Positions 12,935 through 25,238 of a DNA stretch of 64,000 nt are shown here, in pieces. Source of the DNA: Patellaria atrata CBS 101060 (Eukaryota; Ascomycota; Dothideomycetes; Patellariales; Patellariaceae); assembly GCA_010093705.1 (NCBI GenBank), contig MU006098.1, forward strand, positions 169,981 through 233,980, given 5' to 3'. Position 1 is the stretch's first letter, and each line of letters begins with the position of its first letter. The translations under genes were made by a program, and so were the position numbers. A model generated the notes under the pieces. It was not told the origin of the DNA. It saw only the letters and a program-made list of their open reading frames with translations, and did not search any database.

Positions 12935-14461
12935 AATACATTCCCTCTATGGCATATAGTTGGAAGTCTACAAAGCTGGTAAAGTAAATTCACCCAAATA
13001 GTAAAATCATCATACCCGCTCTGTTTGCGTGTTGTGCTCAATGAATACTCCTTTAGTTAGATCCTTCCAGCTTATTGTAGATCACTTCTTTGGAACAATC
13101 TCTAAAACTTTTTCGAAACTGATGCTGTCCTACACCAGATCACAGTTATCTTCAAAATAATATTTCCCGAATTACGGAACCCACTAGAAAATGAATCATT
13201 AACCTCACCATGGTATCCTTTCCCACCAGTTTCTCACATACTCTCATTGGCATCAAGCTCCTGTTCCCGCGCTACGACAAGCTGCAACTTGGTTCATTTT
13301 TGCGATTTCTTAAACCGTATACAGCTTGGAAGAGGGTTTCGACCGAGATGTGGATGACGAACTGATGAAGAAGTTTTGAAGGATGAGAATAGAGTGAAAA
13401 AAGGTGAAATATAACGGAGAAATACTTGAATGGTATTAAGAATGAATTCCCGAGATAGATTTGACCGGGGGAATTGTTGAACCTTGAGGTCCTCTTTCAG
13501 GAATGAAGCAATGAAGAGCCATGGAAACTTGCCCTAACAATGCACCTTGCGATTTCCGAAGACTTTTCTGACTTCTTGTAATTGTAAAAGGACTCAACTC
13601 CCTATTTTTGGAAAGTAGCCTGATTGAAGGGAATGAATGGTAAACCCAGGGCTACTTGATTTCCCTTGGCGCCATCGTCCACCTTCGAGAAAATATCACA
13701 ATGTTGCGATATGGTTCTATGTTGGTCTATCAAAGTCAGACGTCGAGTAGTTAAGAAGCGGTGAACATCTACCTTGAGGAAGTAGGGATTACTAATTGAC
13801 ACGTCGACTTTGTGTGTAGTTCTACGTGCAGATCCTGATACATCACACCTCGACCGCGCCGACGGACACCCGGAAATATGAACGTCGGTGAAGGACCTCC
13901 GCTGACGGGATGAGGAATTGTATGATGATGTGGGCTGATTTAATATTTCTTTGAAGATACTTGGTCGTGGAATTACCTGCAGAATGGCAACCCCAGTGCT
14001 GACTGCTTCTAAAAGATATTGATGCAGGCCTCTCCTGTTCATTGATCTTGCATATCGTCCAGTGGAGCAATGCGATTGCTTTTACTTCCAGTGCAGATCG
14101 TACCTATGATTTCTTCCTTTGATGTTGGTATCAGGACACGAATATGGAATCGACGCCGAACTCCGCACAACAAGGGCTGGAATCTTACGACGTCGACTGT
14201 ACATGCCGTACAACTTGGAAGTAAACGCTGTTGTCAGAATAGACGAGTGCTGTACAAGTCAACATACAGTCAAACCTAGGGATTTCGCGATTCCGGGTCA
14301 GGTCGTAAATCACGAGCTGTGCTTGGGAGATATCAATGTGGGCCGTACAGGACCAACGTACCACTCTACCACCTGTAGTAGTATGCATTGCTAAAAAAAA
14401 TCTACGATTTCCATGGGTATCACGCTCTATGTATATACATATTCGTACGGTTTTGTTAATT
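12935..14461. other. Spacer between convergent genes
   Basis: The 3' flanks of ARPC5 and of the minus-strand gene at 14462-15214. Overlapping open frames of 60-146 codons occur on both strands at 13600-14400, but none starts well, shows a known motif or links to another through splice sites. A GTACA-rich piece lies at 14200-14260. Confidence 0.35.
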
Positions 14462-15214
14462 TCATCGCTCCCTGTCTACTTCCGACCTCGCTCTCAGCAT
14501 TCTTCTCCCCAATCTCCACAGCATCCTGAAACCCCCGGCAATACTGTTCGCAATACTTCGCGCAATCTCCAACTCCTCGAGGCGAAGCGCGACAATACGG
14601 TCGTAGCCACTTTGCTGAACGACCGTCTCCTCTGACTCCTCCGACTCCTTGTCTTCTTCAGTCAACGACGGACTTGGAAGCGCGCGTGCACTTCCCACCA
14701 TCTGACCTCTACTTTCTCTCCTCTCCTCCCCCCTCTCTCCACCATCGTCCCTATCCGCGTTCTCGGCCTCCTCCCGTGTTTGAAACTTCATCCTCCTTCT
14801 CCTCCCTCCCGGCCCCCCTGTCCGTGCACCCCTCTCCCTACTCCTCCCCTCCCTCCTGCTCTCGCCCCTCTCACTCCCCTCCTTACTCTCGCTTCTCAAG
14901 CCCTCAAGCACCAGTGTCCCCGGTACCAGCATATCCTCCTCTTCCACTTCCACGGTCACCCTCTCCGACGCCCGTCCACCCACGACCTGTCCGTCTCGCA
15001 CTTCTGTACCGGGCGTGTGCCTCTGCTCAAATGTGCTCCGACGGACCGGCCCGGCGCTCGTGGTCGCGATCGAGGTACGGCTGACGCTGCTCTCCGGGCC
15101 GTGGTCGTATTCTGAGTCCGAGTCCGGGTCTGAGCGGCGGAGAGCGAGGCCCGCAGTCGTGTAGCCGTGCTCGATGCGGTAGTAGCGGATTGGGGATGGT
15201 GTTTTGGGTACCAT
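14462..15214 (-). CDS. Hypothetical disordered, Arg/Glu-rich protein
   Basis: Single-exon frame of 250 residues beginning MVPKTPSPIRYYRIEHGY. It is GC-rich relative to its surroundings and uses codons like the nearby real genes. The order is a short N-terminal segment with aromatic residues, an acidic/Ser stretch (SDPDSDSEYD), a long Arg/Glu/Ser/Gly-rich low-complexity middle, and a C-terminal helix-prone segment (about residues 205-245, RIVALRLEELEIARSIANSI) ending in a basic stretch. The helix could mediate self-association or nuclear targeting (inference). I do not recognise a family. The opposite-strand frames here are Ser/Pro-rich shadows. Confidence 0.65.
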   Translation of the reverse strand: MVPKTPSPIRYYRIEHGYTTAGLALRRSDPDSDSEYDHGPESSVSRTSIATTSAGPVRRSTFEQRHTPGTEVRDGQVVGGRASERVTVEVEEEDMLVPGTLVLEGLRSESKEGSERGESRREGRSRERGARTGGPGGRRRRMKFQTREEAENADRDDGGERGEERRESRGQMVGSARALPSPSLTEEDKESEESEETVVQQSGYDRIVALRLEELEIARSIANSIAGGFRMLWRLGRRMLRARSEVDRER

Positions 15215-15503
15215 GATGGAGGGAAGTGATGGTTTTTGTGGTATTGGGTGAGTGAAGGATTTCTTTTTTTTTGTAGGTGTTTTGTTTGAGACTTTGAGGT
15301 GTTTGATTTGGGTTGTGATGGTGTGATATGAGGAAGAGCGAGGTGGGAATTTGTGGTGATTTGTGCGTTGGGTTTTTCATTGTGAGGGTATGAAGAAAAG
15401 ATGAGGAAGAGCGAGGGAGAATTTTATAGTGTGTGCGCGTTGGGGGTTTGACCATTATAGAGCCTCTTTTTGGAGAGAGCCGTGGTTTCCGTCGAAAGTT
15501 GTA

Positions 15504-15775
15504 TTTTGACAGCTCTATCTAAAGTTCGGTTCGCTGCTGCTGTGTCAGAGGGTCGAGCGGTGGTTCTTCTGGGTTAGGGAGTCGCGTTTACAGGTAAAGG
15601 AGATTGATTGTTTACGGTACCTTACTTATATCTTGTTCTCAGTGTTTTGACAGCTCCATCCCACGGTTCGCTGCTTCTATACCGGGGCTAGAGAGCAGAG
15701 AAGCTCCTGGATTAGGAAGTTGCGTTCAGGAGTAAGGTAGATTGATTGTTTACTATGTATTGTTTCTCAGTCAGT
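15504..15775 (+). repeat. Diverged tandem duplication, about 141 bp unit
   Basis: Two head-to-tail copies start at TTTTGACAGCTC (15504 and 15645). Both contain GGTTCGCTGCT, a GG(A/G)TTAGG(A/G)AGT element and AGATTGATTGTTTAC in the same order. They have drifted by many substitutions and small gaps. No coding potential was seen. Confidence 0.75.
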
Positions 15776-17391
15776 GTCTTCCCTCTTCTTCTTTTTCATC
15801 CAGAAATCTTTCGTTCTTCAATGTTCTATTTGAATTCGCCGTGCAGTATCTGAGATTCTTCTCATATTGTATGCTTTACCTACTGTCCATTGCTTTCTAT
15901 TTTCTCAGTCTTTCATACATGCTATGATGGGTCCTCTGAGCTCTCTACTCATAGAGGAAGCATTTCATTCGTTGAATCATCTTTGCAAAACCAGTTGTTG
16001 AACAACGATCTGTACCAGAACGAGTCATCATTACTCGACTATCCCTCGATAAACATGAAGCTTTCCGTCACACCGAATACCAATCTCTGGGCAATCTTTT
16101 GGAAAGCCAGTTGTTGAAACTGGAACTCATCCACCACTTTTTATATGTTCTTTCTCGATTTCTTATTTGGAGTACTGGCCATTTGCCCGTGTTGCACAGT
16201 ACTGTACAATCTGGTAAGATTATTCAAAGCAAGAACTTCGTAAGTCTAACCTATCTTATGCTTCATGGCACTGATCTGAGTTGCTGTATTTATTGAGGAA
16301 GACTTACTAATTCTGCTAGCTTGATAAACCATTCCACTTTCCTCAGAGACACCAACCCGTACATAGCAGTGTGCTCTTGTTCATCGCATATCAATTGTCA
16401 CCTGGTCCCCTGGAACAGAATCATGCCCCTCCGTCTGGACCTAGAGGGCTAGGCGGTTGCATGCACTTCACCGAGACATACCGTCCTTCATCCGACGATG
16501 CCAACTCTGGGGATACGACGAACGAGGAAAGGAACAATGAAACTCGTCGATGATTTGGGAGAGCATTGATGGTTCTGCAGCTTCTTAGCTAAGCATGTCG
16601 GCCACACATTCACACACGGCAGTTGAACTCTTCCACACACTGCTAGGTACGTGTTATCCTTCTAGTTAGGGAGAGTGTACTGATGTGATAGTTCTATTAA
16701 CGCCTGAACACGCCTGAAGGAGAATTCAACGCCTTCGTCCAACGGTCGATTACGCCCTTCGGCGAGCCGTCTGTAGGATAGGTTACTACGATCGAGCCTT
16801 GGCGTCGCATCCCCGCGAGACCTGTTCCTGCATCGAGGCGTGACGGTAGTGGACCTCTTTTAAAGTTCCAGTGACTTGTGCCAACTTGCATTGCTAGAGA
16901 GACCTGAACGAGACGCCGTAATTCGGCGCTTCCCCGCCCGGGGAATGAGAGATGGCAGGTAAGAGAGGAATTCTACATGGACTCTATCGTCGCGCACTCT
17001 CGTTCAACATATTCGTTGGCCAATTCCCCCTGGATCGCATAAATCTAGAGCACATCTACGATTACGCGGACAAATCCATCCTGATCTACGTTACTGGCCG
17101 TACTGGTACAGAAATCTCCTACCTATTCGATGTCATCTACTCTAGCGCTTGAGAAGACCAACGGACCTCTTCTCGGTGTAGATTGTGTCGGCGAGATTTA
17201 CCATTTCCTAGATACTCTCATGTTTCCTTGAATCATCATACACGCAAGAACCTTTTCTATTTCCTACATACCTCTTCAACTTAAACCTTGACCTAGTACT
17301 GTACAGCTCAAAATACACGATATCCTCAACGAGTACGACACCGTATCCTCCTTCACTTTCTTGGAGGATTGAGTACCTTTACGGGACTGTT

Positions 17392-17607
17392 CAGCAACTT
17401 CTGCAGAGCTACGAGCCCGGATATACCGATGTGCTCTTGTTCTCCACGAACGAATTAACATATCACTATTGCGTGTCAGTAAGACAATACACAAGGAAGC
17501 AACATTCGAATTTCTCACTCGGGAACTCTTTTCGACTCACCGGGAAAGCTGGTGAAGCTGCCCCAGGTTTATTTCGAGACATTGGACCTGTTATATTATA
17601 TAGATGA
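17392..17607 (+). pseudogene. F-box-like gene fragment
   Basis: A 71-codon open stretch without its own ATG. It includes YTDVLLFSTNELTYHYC, resembling the hydrophobic core of F-box-like domains common in fungal gene families (LExLDxxDVLLFSxTN...YxYC). The following segment (VRQYTRKQHSNF) fits such a protein. After the stop, neighbouring frames keep a coding look for a few codons only. I infer a dead or fragmentary family member, with no intact copy in the window to compare it with. Confidence 0.3.
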
Positions 17608-18322
17608 CTTCTAGGATATGGAGAGGGACCCATGTATCCCACTGAATCCATCTTTGACCGCCCACGCATGGAGAGAGACCGTGGCTATTGCAGGGAATAC
17701 TACTTTTTTTGAAGACGATTATGACGCTTTCAAGCACCATGATCCCGAGCTTCATTGAGGTTACAGGTTTGTGGTTTATTTTCATATCCAGTGGCTCTCG
17801 TTATACAGTGACAACAGGAAACAGTTCATGTACTGTGGCTTTTCCAACCATAACTATTCTAGAACCTCCACCTTCGACATAGACGTCAAATCTCGGTGGT
17901 TACGAGGAAGGGTTGGGATAGCGAACTGCGTCAGGTGCCAGAAGTACAATACAACTCACCTTCGGGAGTATCGGAAAGATCACTCTTCATCGGATAGGAG
18001 GGTCTTACTTTTGGAGTATCTACGGTACTCGATTCTTATGAGCATGATGATACTGCCAGGATCACAGACAGCGAAAGACATTCTTTGTGTATGAGGAAGT
18101 ACTATCTCATCATCAAGACTCACCTCGACACAATCGCAAACTCTGAAGATAGGGTTACGGCTCCTACCAACATATCATCGGTACATCCCCTTTCATAATA
18201 CACACACTCTAGCCGACAATTACATGGAAAAGAATAACTTAGGGGCCGTCACCTACTTGTCCGCTTAGTATGGTCGATCAACCGGATTCACAATTCGTAC
18301 TCACATGTCCCATACAAACGTC

Positions 18323-18700
18323 TCAAACAGTCGATAAACGTCGACTTGACGCTTCCGTTGGACCGTACAACAACGTACATTCGGCTGTACATGCTTCTGG
18401 AAGCTTTGGATAATTTGAATGGAAGAGATTAATCTCCAAGTTAACGTGCACGAAAAGACTGCCCGTCGGGTACCGTGAATCGTCTAGGCCACATCGTACT
18501 AGCACAACAAGCACTGATTTTCCTGGAAGAGGGGCTCGCAGAATACGCTTGATCCCATGAGAACTTGCTACCAAATCTGCAAGGAACTTTGCTGTTTCTC
18601 GCATATCTAATAGCTGGCATGTTACCAATCTAGCATTGTACATATCGACGCCGCCCGAGCTCTCGGACGGCCAAATTGGATAATAAATATCCGATTCCAA
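18323..18700 (-). CDS. Uncertain ORF, 125 codons
   Basis: An ATG-started frame beginning MESDIYYPIWPSESSGGVDM. The composition is protein-like, with no motif I recognise. It lies among decayed fragments and has no clear partner exons. It could be a small lineage-specific gene, a remnant, or chance. Confidence 0.2.
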   Translation of the reverse strand: MESDIYYPIWPSESSGGVDMYNARLVTCQLLDMRETAKFLADLVASSHGIKRILRAPLPGKSVLVVLVRCGLDDSRYPTGSLFVHVNLEINLFHSNYPKLPEACTAECTLLYGPTEASSRRLSTV

Positions 18701-18721
18701 ACCTCGTCTCGGTATTGCTGA

Positions 18722-19411
18722 GCCGTACCCTTCGGGTTATTCATCACTCACACCTTCATCAGGTTTCTGCATGATAAGGACCTGCTGCTGAAGCTCTTTA
18801 CACAGAATACATCCCTGGACCACTCCGCGAGTGTGCCCAGACCTGTATCCGTATCGATTCCTGATGGCGGGAACGGAGGCCCAGAGAAATTACGAATTCG
18901 TAAGCTCGTAGGGAAGATGAGAATAGCACTGGATACGGTGGACGAAGCATGAGCAGTGGTTTCGATGAGGCTCACAGCCCAAGGTGGAGCCGAACCGAAC
19001 GCAGTACAACTTAATTGCGAACTGCATGTGATGACTTCGACTAAACTTTCAACTTCTGCCGCCATAAGAAGTTAGAAATAACCTTCTTTGCATTCTCCGT
19101 GCCAACTGTCTTCTTCACTGTAAAACGAACGTGACTGTACAACACTCACCTCAACGAGCAGTAACTTTCCCCACTGCTCTCTTCTCCAATCGGCGCCTCT
19201 TCCAGCGCTTGTAGACAAGACCTGAATACCAGTACAGCCACTGGAGCTTCGGACAGGTCGTTTCGCTCTCCTACTTTCATGCGAGCAGCTCCAAACAGAG
19301 TTGCTCGACACGATAGCTGGGAAGACGAAGAAGGTCCTGTACGTTTACATGGAGAAAACGCCAGATCAGCAATATGATCTTGTGTTTAAAGCCTTCTGGA
19401 AGCTTGTATAG
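18722..19411 (+). pseudogene. Decayed gene of unknown family
   Basis: The plus strand reads open for 76 codons from 18722 and includes FIRFLHDKDLLLKLFTQNTS and EKLRIRKLVGKMRIALDTV. After one TGA it continues in the same frame for about 40 codons. A second coding-like stretch, DTIAGKTKKVLYVYMEKTPD, follows near 19290-19411 before a TAG. Together they look like one eroded gene with at least two stops. The minus strand also has open frames here, but their composition is less protein-like. No family is recognised. Confidence 0.3.
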
Positions 19412-21318
19412 TGCTTTCGAGTACAAGCGCTGCCCATGATGCGCATGAACAATTTCGATCAAAACACGACATAGCGTTGCTTTACTTTGACAAGCCGCAG
19501 GAAAGGGTAAGACTCCGGCAGCATTAAAGGGTACCACTCCGTAGCTGACTAAGTACGTATACTGCTACAGTATGTCGTATCGGTTTACTAAAGACGTACG
19601 GATACTATCATGTCCGGTATTAGGTACAGTACCTCCATATCTCATATCTGATATGATAGCATACTTGGGTAACCTGGTACCGGCCTCCTACATCTAAGAA
19701 CTCGATCACGAACATCAGCCATAAGTCTCAAGATGGTTCGTAAACTTCACTCGTTATGTGGATGATACTCATGGATCATGGCCTGTTTCGAGGCCTTATA
19801 GGTACATTACTCTCAATACCCAGCCATTACGAGTCTAACTCCTTTTAGTCCACATCGCCCTGGTTACACGTTCTAAAATTAAGACTGAATATGTTCCCAA
19901 ACGTGGACTTCACCCCTCGTCAATTTTCCTCTCGCGACCTCGGCAGCCAACCGTCGTCACTACGCTGCGAACCGACGACTATATATATTCGGCTGTAGGG
20001 AGTTATTAGCGTTCCTTGATATCGAGTCAACACAGGAACCGGCAAAATTTCCTGGATTCAAGTAGGGAGCTGTGATTTGGACACTCCTTTCTCAGTACGT
20101 TATCCTGCCGGAAGACGAAATGCTCCAGAAACTGGAGACTATCGCCGGAAACGTTTAAACCCCCCTGCCGACCCTCCTTGGTCTTCTTCTCGGCTACCCA
20201 ACTGCAGAAGGCGTTTAGGGAAACTGTCTATCAGACGCACTCACTTGGAGAAGATCTGTGTACTCTGACCCTTGTATCAACCGGAAGCATGTACACGTAT
20301 GATGTGAACCCATTTCCTTACGCATGGCTACGAGTTACCGGCATTTATCTTTCACGGGAATCTCAAACTAGGAGATGGGAGATCTCATGAATCGGCAAGA
20401 AAGGGGTACATCTATGTCAGTCTTTTGAGCTTTACCTTATGCCTGTCGGGTTAAGAGAGCGGCTGAGGGGGAAAGGGGAAAGGGGTTGTATTGTGGATTT
20501 AGGGGGAGTTGGAGTGTAGTATTGTACAGTAGAGTTCCAACATATATTCTCTTCTACGATGACGGCTATTGATATTAACTACCTGCCCTTTCATCCCGGT
20601 TAGCACTCCCCTGTCACTGCACTTGCTGTACTCGTACACTAATAATACTATGGCCCTACTTCCTCAGGTCCAGCGCACACGTAGAGTCAAACTCAGAAAA
20701 CCACACTTGGTGAGCGTATAGTACGCCGTGACACCGTGGGAAGCGAATTACTTTGCTCCGTGTATAAACGCCTTAGAAAAAGTCAATCGCAAGCTCTGCA
20801 ACTACTGTTTCTCATCGTCACTATCGTCACTAATCCTGGAGACGGGATGGTACAATTACATCCTCGCATATATCAAGAAGAGATAATCTGGCCGCGGAAT
20901 GTACATTGGAAATCTGGAAACGTCTTCTGTGGAGTGGATGTCGTGATCGCGGATCCGCAACAGATCGCAACGCTGTCACGCTTGACCCCTGCTAAATCCG
21001 TGCACTATCTTCTTATCCGATTCTACAAGTAGAGTGTAAGATCAGATATAAATAGCGTTATAGATTAGCTAGCACGAGAATATGGCATTGAGAGAAGTTG
21101 GGGATTGTGGAAAGAGGGAGAGAGCTTGGAGAAGAATGAAAGGCGTTGAAGGTAACAGGGAAAGATATTTAAGATTGCCGAGCGACATGACTAGTTATCT
21201 AATCCTAACCCAGTCCAGATGATTAACTACACTCTACGTAATCTTGAATTTCGTTCAATGTTCATAGGACATCAAGAAAATGAATGATACAGGAAGAAGG
21301 ACTAAACGCTCGATCCGA

Positions 21319-22889
21319 CTATGCGTTCGAAAGGGCTCTCTTCACTGCCCTCTCCGCCGCTCTTGAGCGACGTTCCATGGATGGGTGGAAAGCATCCTCT
21401 TGTAGTGCAACGACAAATGCACCTCTTTCGATCGTGTTAATGAGGATGAAGCCGCTCTTGAAGAAAGCATAGCTACCCCAGGTTCCAACGAAATCGATGA
21501 CACCACCGTTTGGCTCGCTATCATCTTCTGGGTAGATGTCAAAGAACGCAATTTCGCTAACGCTCTTGCCAGTCGGGTCATCAGGAATGCTGGTTACATC
21601 GAGAACTCTGAGACCGGCGCCGTAATTGCTCTGGTAACTGTATCCATCGATGACATATTGGTTGTGGTCGACTGAGTACGCTTTGGACTTGTAGTAACCA
21701 GTTTGAATAGGAGCAGACAAGTTCGCAATGTTCCAGATATAAGTAACCGGATGTCCGTCTGCAGCGGGTTCAACCCGATCGAACTCATCATACTCGTCAT
21801 CGAGAAGGAGCCATTCTTGGTGCTCTTTGTTGAGGAGCCACCCTTGATGAGTATAGGAAGCACCCTGGTAGCTGGTTCTTGAAATGACTTTAGAATTGCT
21901 CTTATCAGTGACGTCGTAGATCGTGAGACTGTCTTCGTTGTAGCCATAGCAGACCTCGCGGCCTTCGAATCGGGTATCTGGTCCGTGGTAGATCACGCAC
22001 TGAGCATCGTGAACATAACCATCCTGGGCGTCACAACCCGGTGATGTAGGGTTTGAGGGATCTGACACGTCAATGAAGATCAATCCTGACTTGCAAGCGC
22101 TGTCTCTAGGTTGAGCGCCCACTGCGTATGCGAAATCTGTCTCTTCGTTGACGACGATGTTGTGGGTGCGTCCGATGGGGAGACCCTTAAACCATCCTGT
22201 GACATCTGTAGTGGGATTGAATGTCTTTGGGTTGGCAGGATCGATGTCCAGGAGCTTGGTCAAGTCGAAGATTTGGACGTAGTGGTTGACTGCCTCACTG
22301 CCAATGATCATGTAGTTCTTGTAGCCACGGATCTCACGCCAGATCCTGGGCTCAACGCCCTGGGGCTGGGGAAGACGACCCAAGTAGACGATCTTTCCCT
22401 CCTTGCTGATTTCAACGAAAGCTGCGCCGTCGGCTTGACCAATGGCAACAATCTCACGTCCTTCTGGAGACGTCCAACCCCAGGTTGACGAGCCCTGACC
22501 AGTTCGGCTTCCTAACTCAGAGTGGGGCAGGAAGTGATACAGATCGGCCTTGTTACATCTGAAGGTTTGCATTGGGTCACCCTCGACTACGGTTGCTTTG
22601 CCATCTACGCAAGGTACGAAGGTATCAATTGCAGACCATTGTGCAGAGTTGTAAGCACCAGCAGCTTCTTGTCTGGCGAATGTGCTCTGAGAGGAATTCA
22701 ATGTCAGTTAATTGTCTTTATGTATGGTTAGGATTCGAGATGTAGCACCTCTTTCGCTGCCATAAGCTTTCGATGGACGACACCTGAATCGTATAGTCTA
22801 GCGGCCCGTTCGGCATCTACGGCCACCTCTCGGGAAGCAGCAAGGATCGGGAATGCAAGCCCAACGCTACTGAGGAACCGCATTTTCAT
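21319..22889 (-). CDS. Secreted LVIVD-repeat (choice-of-anchor B type) protein
   Basis: Two exons, 22889-22749 and 22686-21319, give 502 residues. The 62-bp intron has GTGCTA and TCAG borders and an AACTGAC branch site. The added first exon supplies a signal peptide, MKMRFLSSVGLAFPILAA, which the long downstream frame lacks, and this decided the start. The mature part carries LVIVD-like blades (for example GLIFIDVSDPSNPTSPGC, ENSLTIYDV-type and LRVLDVTSI segments) and conserved HDAQCV and SYTHQGWL motifs, as in choice-of-anchor B family proteins, probably a beta-propeller. Likely exported. Its molecular role is unknown; the family is found in fungi and bacteria. It ends with a basic tail. Confidence 0.85.
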
Positions 22890-25238
22890 GGACTGCAGGT
22901 CAAGTTCTGCGAGGTTTCAAGGAATGAAAGAAGGGATAAAAAAAAGGCTGAAGAGTGAGTATAAGGCGGGTATATCTTGGTGAGACCTTGAGCATTATAT
23001 GTAAATCTTTGTGACGGGTGCAGCATTCTGTGTTCATCTATTTTCCCCACACGATACTACTTGAGATCCCACGGTGGTGTAGAAGGAATTCATCCGCTAT
23101 GCGCTTGGGAATGGTCTTACTATCTCCTTCCATATCCAATCGAGTGTCGGTGACGAAATGGCCGGATTACGTCTGCTCCTTGATGCTTGCTTGGTCATGC
23201 AGATATCTGCGATAACCGTTGGCGATCCGATTTGAATAAGGAAGCTGAATGGCAACTTGGTGGTGAAGCAGTGAAGGACAAGAAGAGCCGAAAGTGATGC
23301 TACATGGGAACCTCGTTCTTTCACGTCTTGGCTCGGTCTTGGACACCTAACGTTTCATTTATACGCACATGTCGCAGTAACACAGAGCCACACAACGTTC
23401 GGACGTTTATTGAACTCCAGGGATCTGTATGCCGCGCCTGATGGCGAATGCTTGATTCTGTCGTGATATAAGTATATGACAGCTGCCTTAAGTGGCAATA
23501 TTGCCTGATAGGTAATCCGGCCGAGGGTACATGCTCTCTAGAGTCCACCAACTATTAACCAGCATCCCAGAGGATATCATTTTCTATCTTTCTCTACCCG
23601 ATGCCGAATTTATTACGTCCTTAGCCGTTTGCCCCAGGGATGAACTTGACCCCAACGTGTGAATGACTCCGATACTGAACGACATCCATTTTCTCTCAAA
23701 AGCCGGAAGTATGGCAGACCTGCCCGTTCGAGAGCGGTCTTTAACCCTTGAATGATAGGACCTTGATGGTATTCTTATCGCAAGAAAGTCCCAGAATTGC
23801 GAAGTGGCGAAAATAATTTGTTTCTGTGAACCTGTTTGCTCTTCTCAAGTCCAGAGTCATCCATATCTTAGCCTGTGATACTATAGATGTTTGCCCAAAA
23901 GTTTGAATGAGATCACAGCCGAATACTCGTTTAACTCCACATCCAATTTAGTAGCCGTTTCTACTTCTTAGCGGTGCAGAGCCCTTGACAGGAGAAGCTT
24001 TGTACGCTCCTCGGACTTTCCATTGTTTCATGCTCTTGATCCTCCCGGGCGTTTGTTTAGAGCTCTTCGTAATACTGTCAACATTAGTCGAAAAGGGGTA
24101 AGGCTATCTCGGCTTCTTTATTCATATTTTTGTTCGCATGATGTTCATACGTCTGCAATCTGATGGAATATACATGCCGTTTTGACGTGAAGTGCTTCTG
24201 TATACGGTAGTATGAGCGTTTTAGAGACCCTACTTATCGCATTAAACGGTGTCGGTAGTACGAGCAAGTCACTACCATATTGTGTGGCCGATTGTGAACC
24301 TTGACTTTCGAAAGGTAGACTCTACCGCACACTGTGAGAGTACTTAAATAGTAGCAACGCAGGTGATGCCTTGAAATAGAGTAGTAGGAGCTTATATGAT
24401 AGAAATCGGGAGGACCGTGAGAGGATATAATGTTGTGCAACGTCTGTAAAGCGATTGAAAAGCTTCTTTTACCTGTTGCGATGCAGAATGACGAACAGTT
24501 TAGTAGTACATAGATCTCCCGATTGGGCTAACTTAAACTTCTTTCCCTAGTGTTCGCTTTTCGACTCAGTTTTGTCTAGAGAAGAAAGTATAAGTATAAT
24601 GCGCTACACAATTGAACTAGATGGGAATACTGGCTAGACACGCAAGAGTGATTCAAAAATATGTATAATTCGGTGCTAGAAAGACAGTGACAGTGCAAAG
24701 ATTTGGACTTGAGAAGTAAAGATGAGTGCGGACTTAAACATACAAGTGCAGATGAATAGTAAATGGAAGCATTGGAAACACTTCTAACTGTCGTACCACA
24801 TGACTGATTTTACTGTACACTAACACGAGGCCCCCGATTTTGCTGAACACATTATCAAGCTGGACCGGGGATTATAGTCTTCATGTATATGCACAGCAAC
24901 TGTAAATCAACCGAGGAAGGGGATGCGCGGCGCGACTCAGGTCAGTGAGCTTCGATACTAAAAGAAAGAACTGAAACATAAGTCTGCGTCTACTGATGGT
25001 TATAGATGACAGAAATTCTTGTGATTGACTCTTGATGAAATTCGAAGTCTTGTGATGATACTGTAGTAAGGTAAGCAAGAGAGAATAGAGTTCGTTGATC
25101 TCCTTAAAGGAGGGATCATCGCCTGCGAGTGAGCTTAGTGCGTCTAGTGGACCGTGCATAAATACATATCTCGTCCTCTGGTTCTAACCTTAAGATGAAA
25201 GAGGTTTGAGATGCTATTCCTCTGTATGGTTAAGCAAA
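22890..25238. other. Divergent spacer between the LVIVD gene and the TBC gene
   Basis: Contains the upstream regions of both genes, which point away from each other. A 92-codon minus-strand frame at 24881-25159 (MHGPLDALSSLAGDD...) starts only 79 bases from the TBC start. It has a helical, hydrophobic composition but no recognised motif or second exon, so I leave it as doubtful. Nothing else is supported. Confidence 0.35.

Larger units (their letters stand above)
15776..21318. other. Spacer with decayed coding fragments
   Basis: About 5.5 kb between the disordered protein gene and the LVIVD gene. It contains short stretches that read like protein but are cut by stops and frame changes. The three best are listed as separate entries. 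A further stretch at about 16440-16540 reads as a Trp/Arg-rich peptide (HRDIPSFIRRCQLWGYDE). GTACAGT-type words occur at 16195, 17295 and 20523. No intact gene is supported. Confidence 0.4.

Noticed and set aside
13602-14042. 146-codon minus-strand frame
   Set aside because: No ATG at its start, no motif, and overlapping open frames on the other strand with equal claim.
14674-15115. Plus-strand Ser/Pro-rich frames of 111-136 codons
   Set aside because: They are the antisense shadow of the Arg/Glu-rich gene at 14462-15214, with low-complexity text and no splice support.
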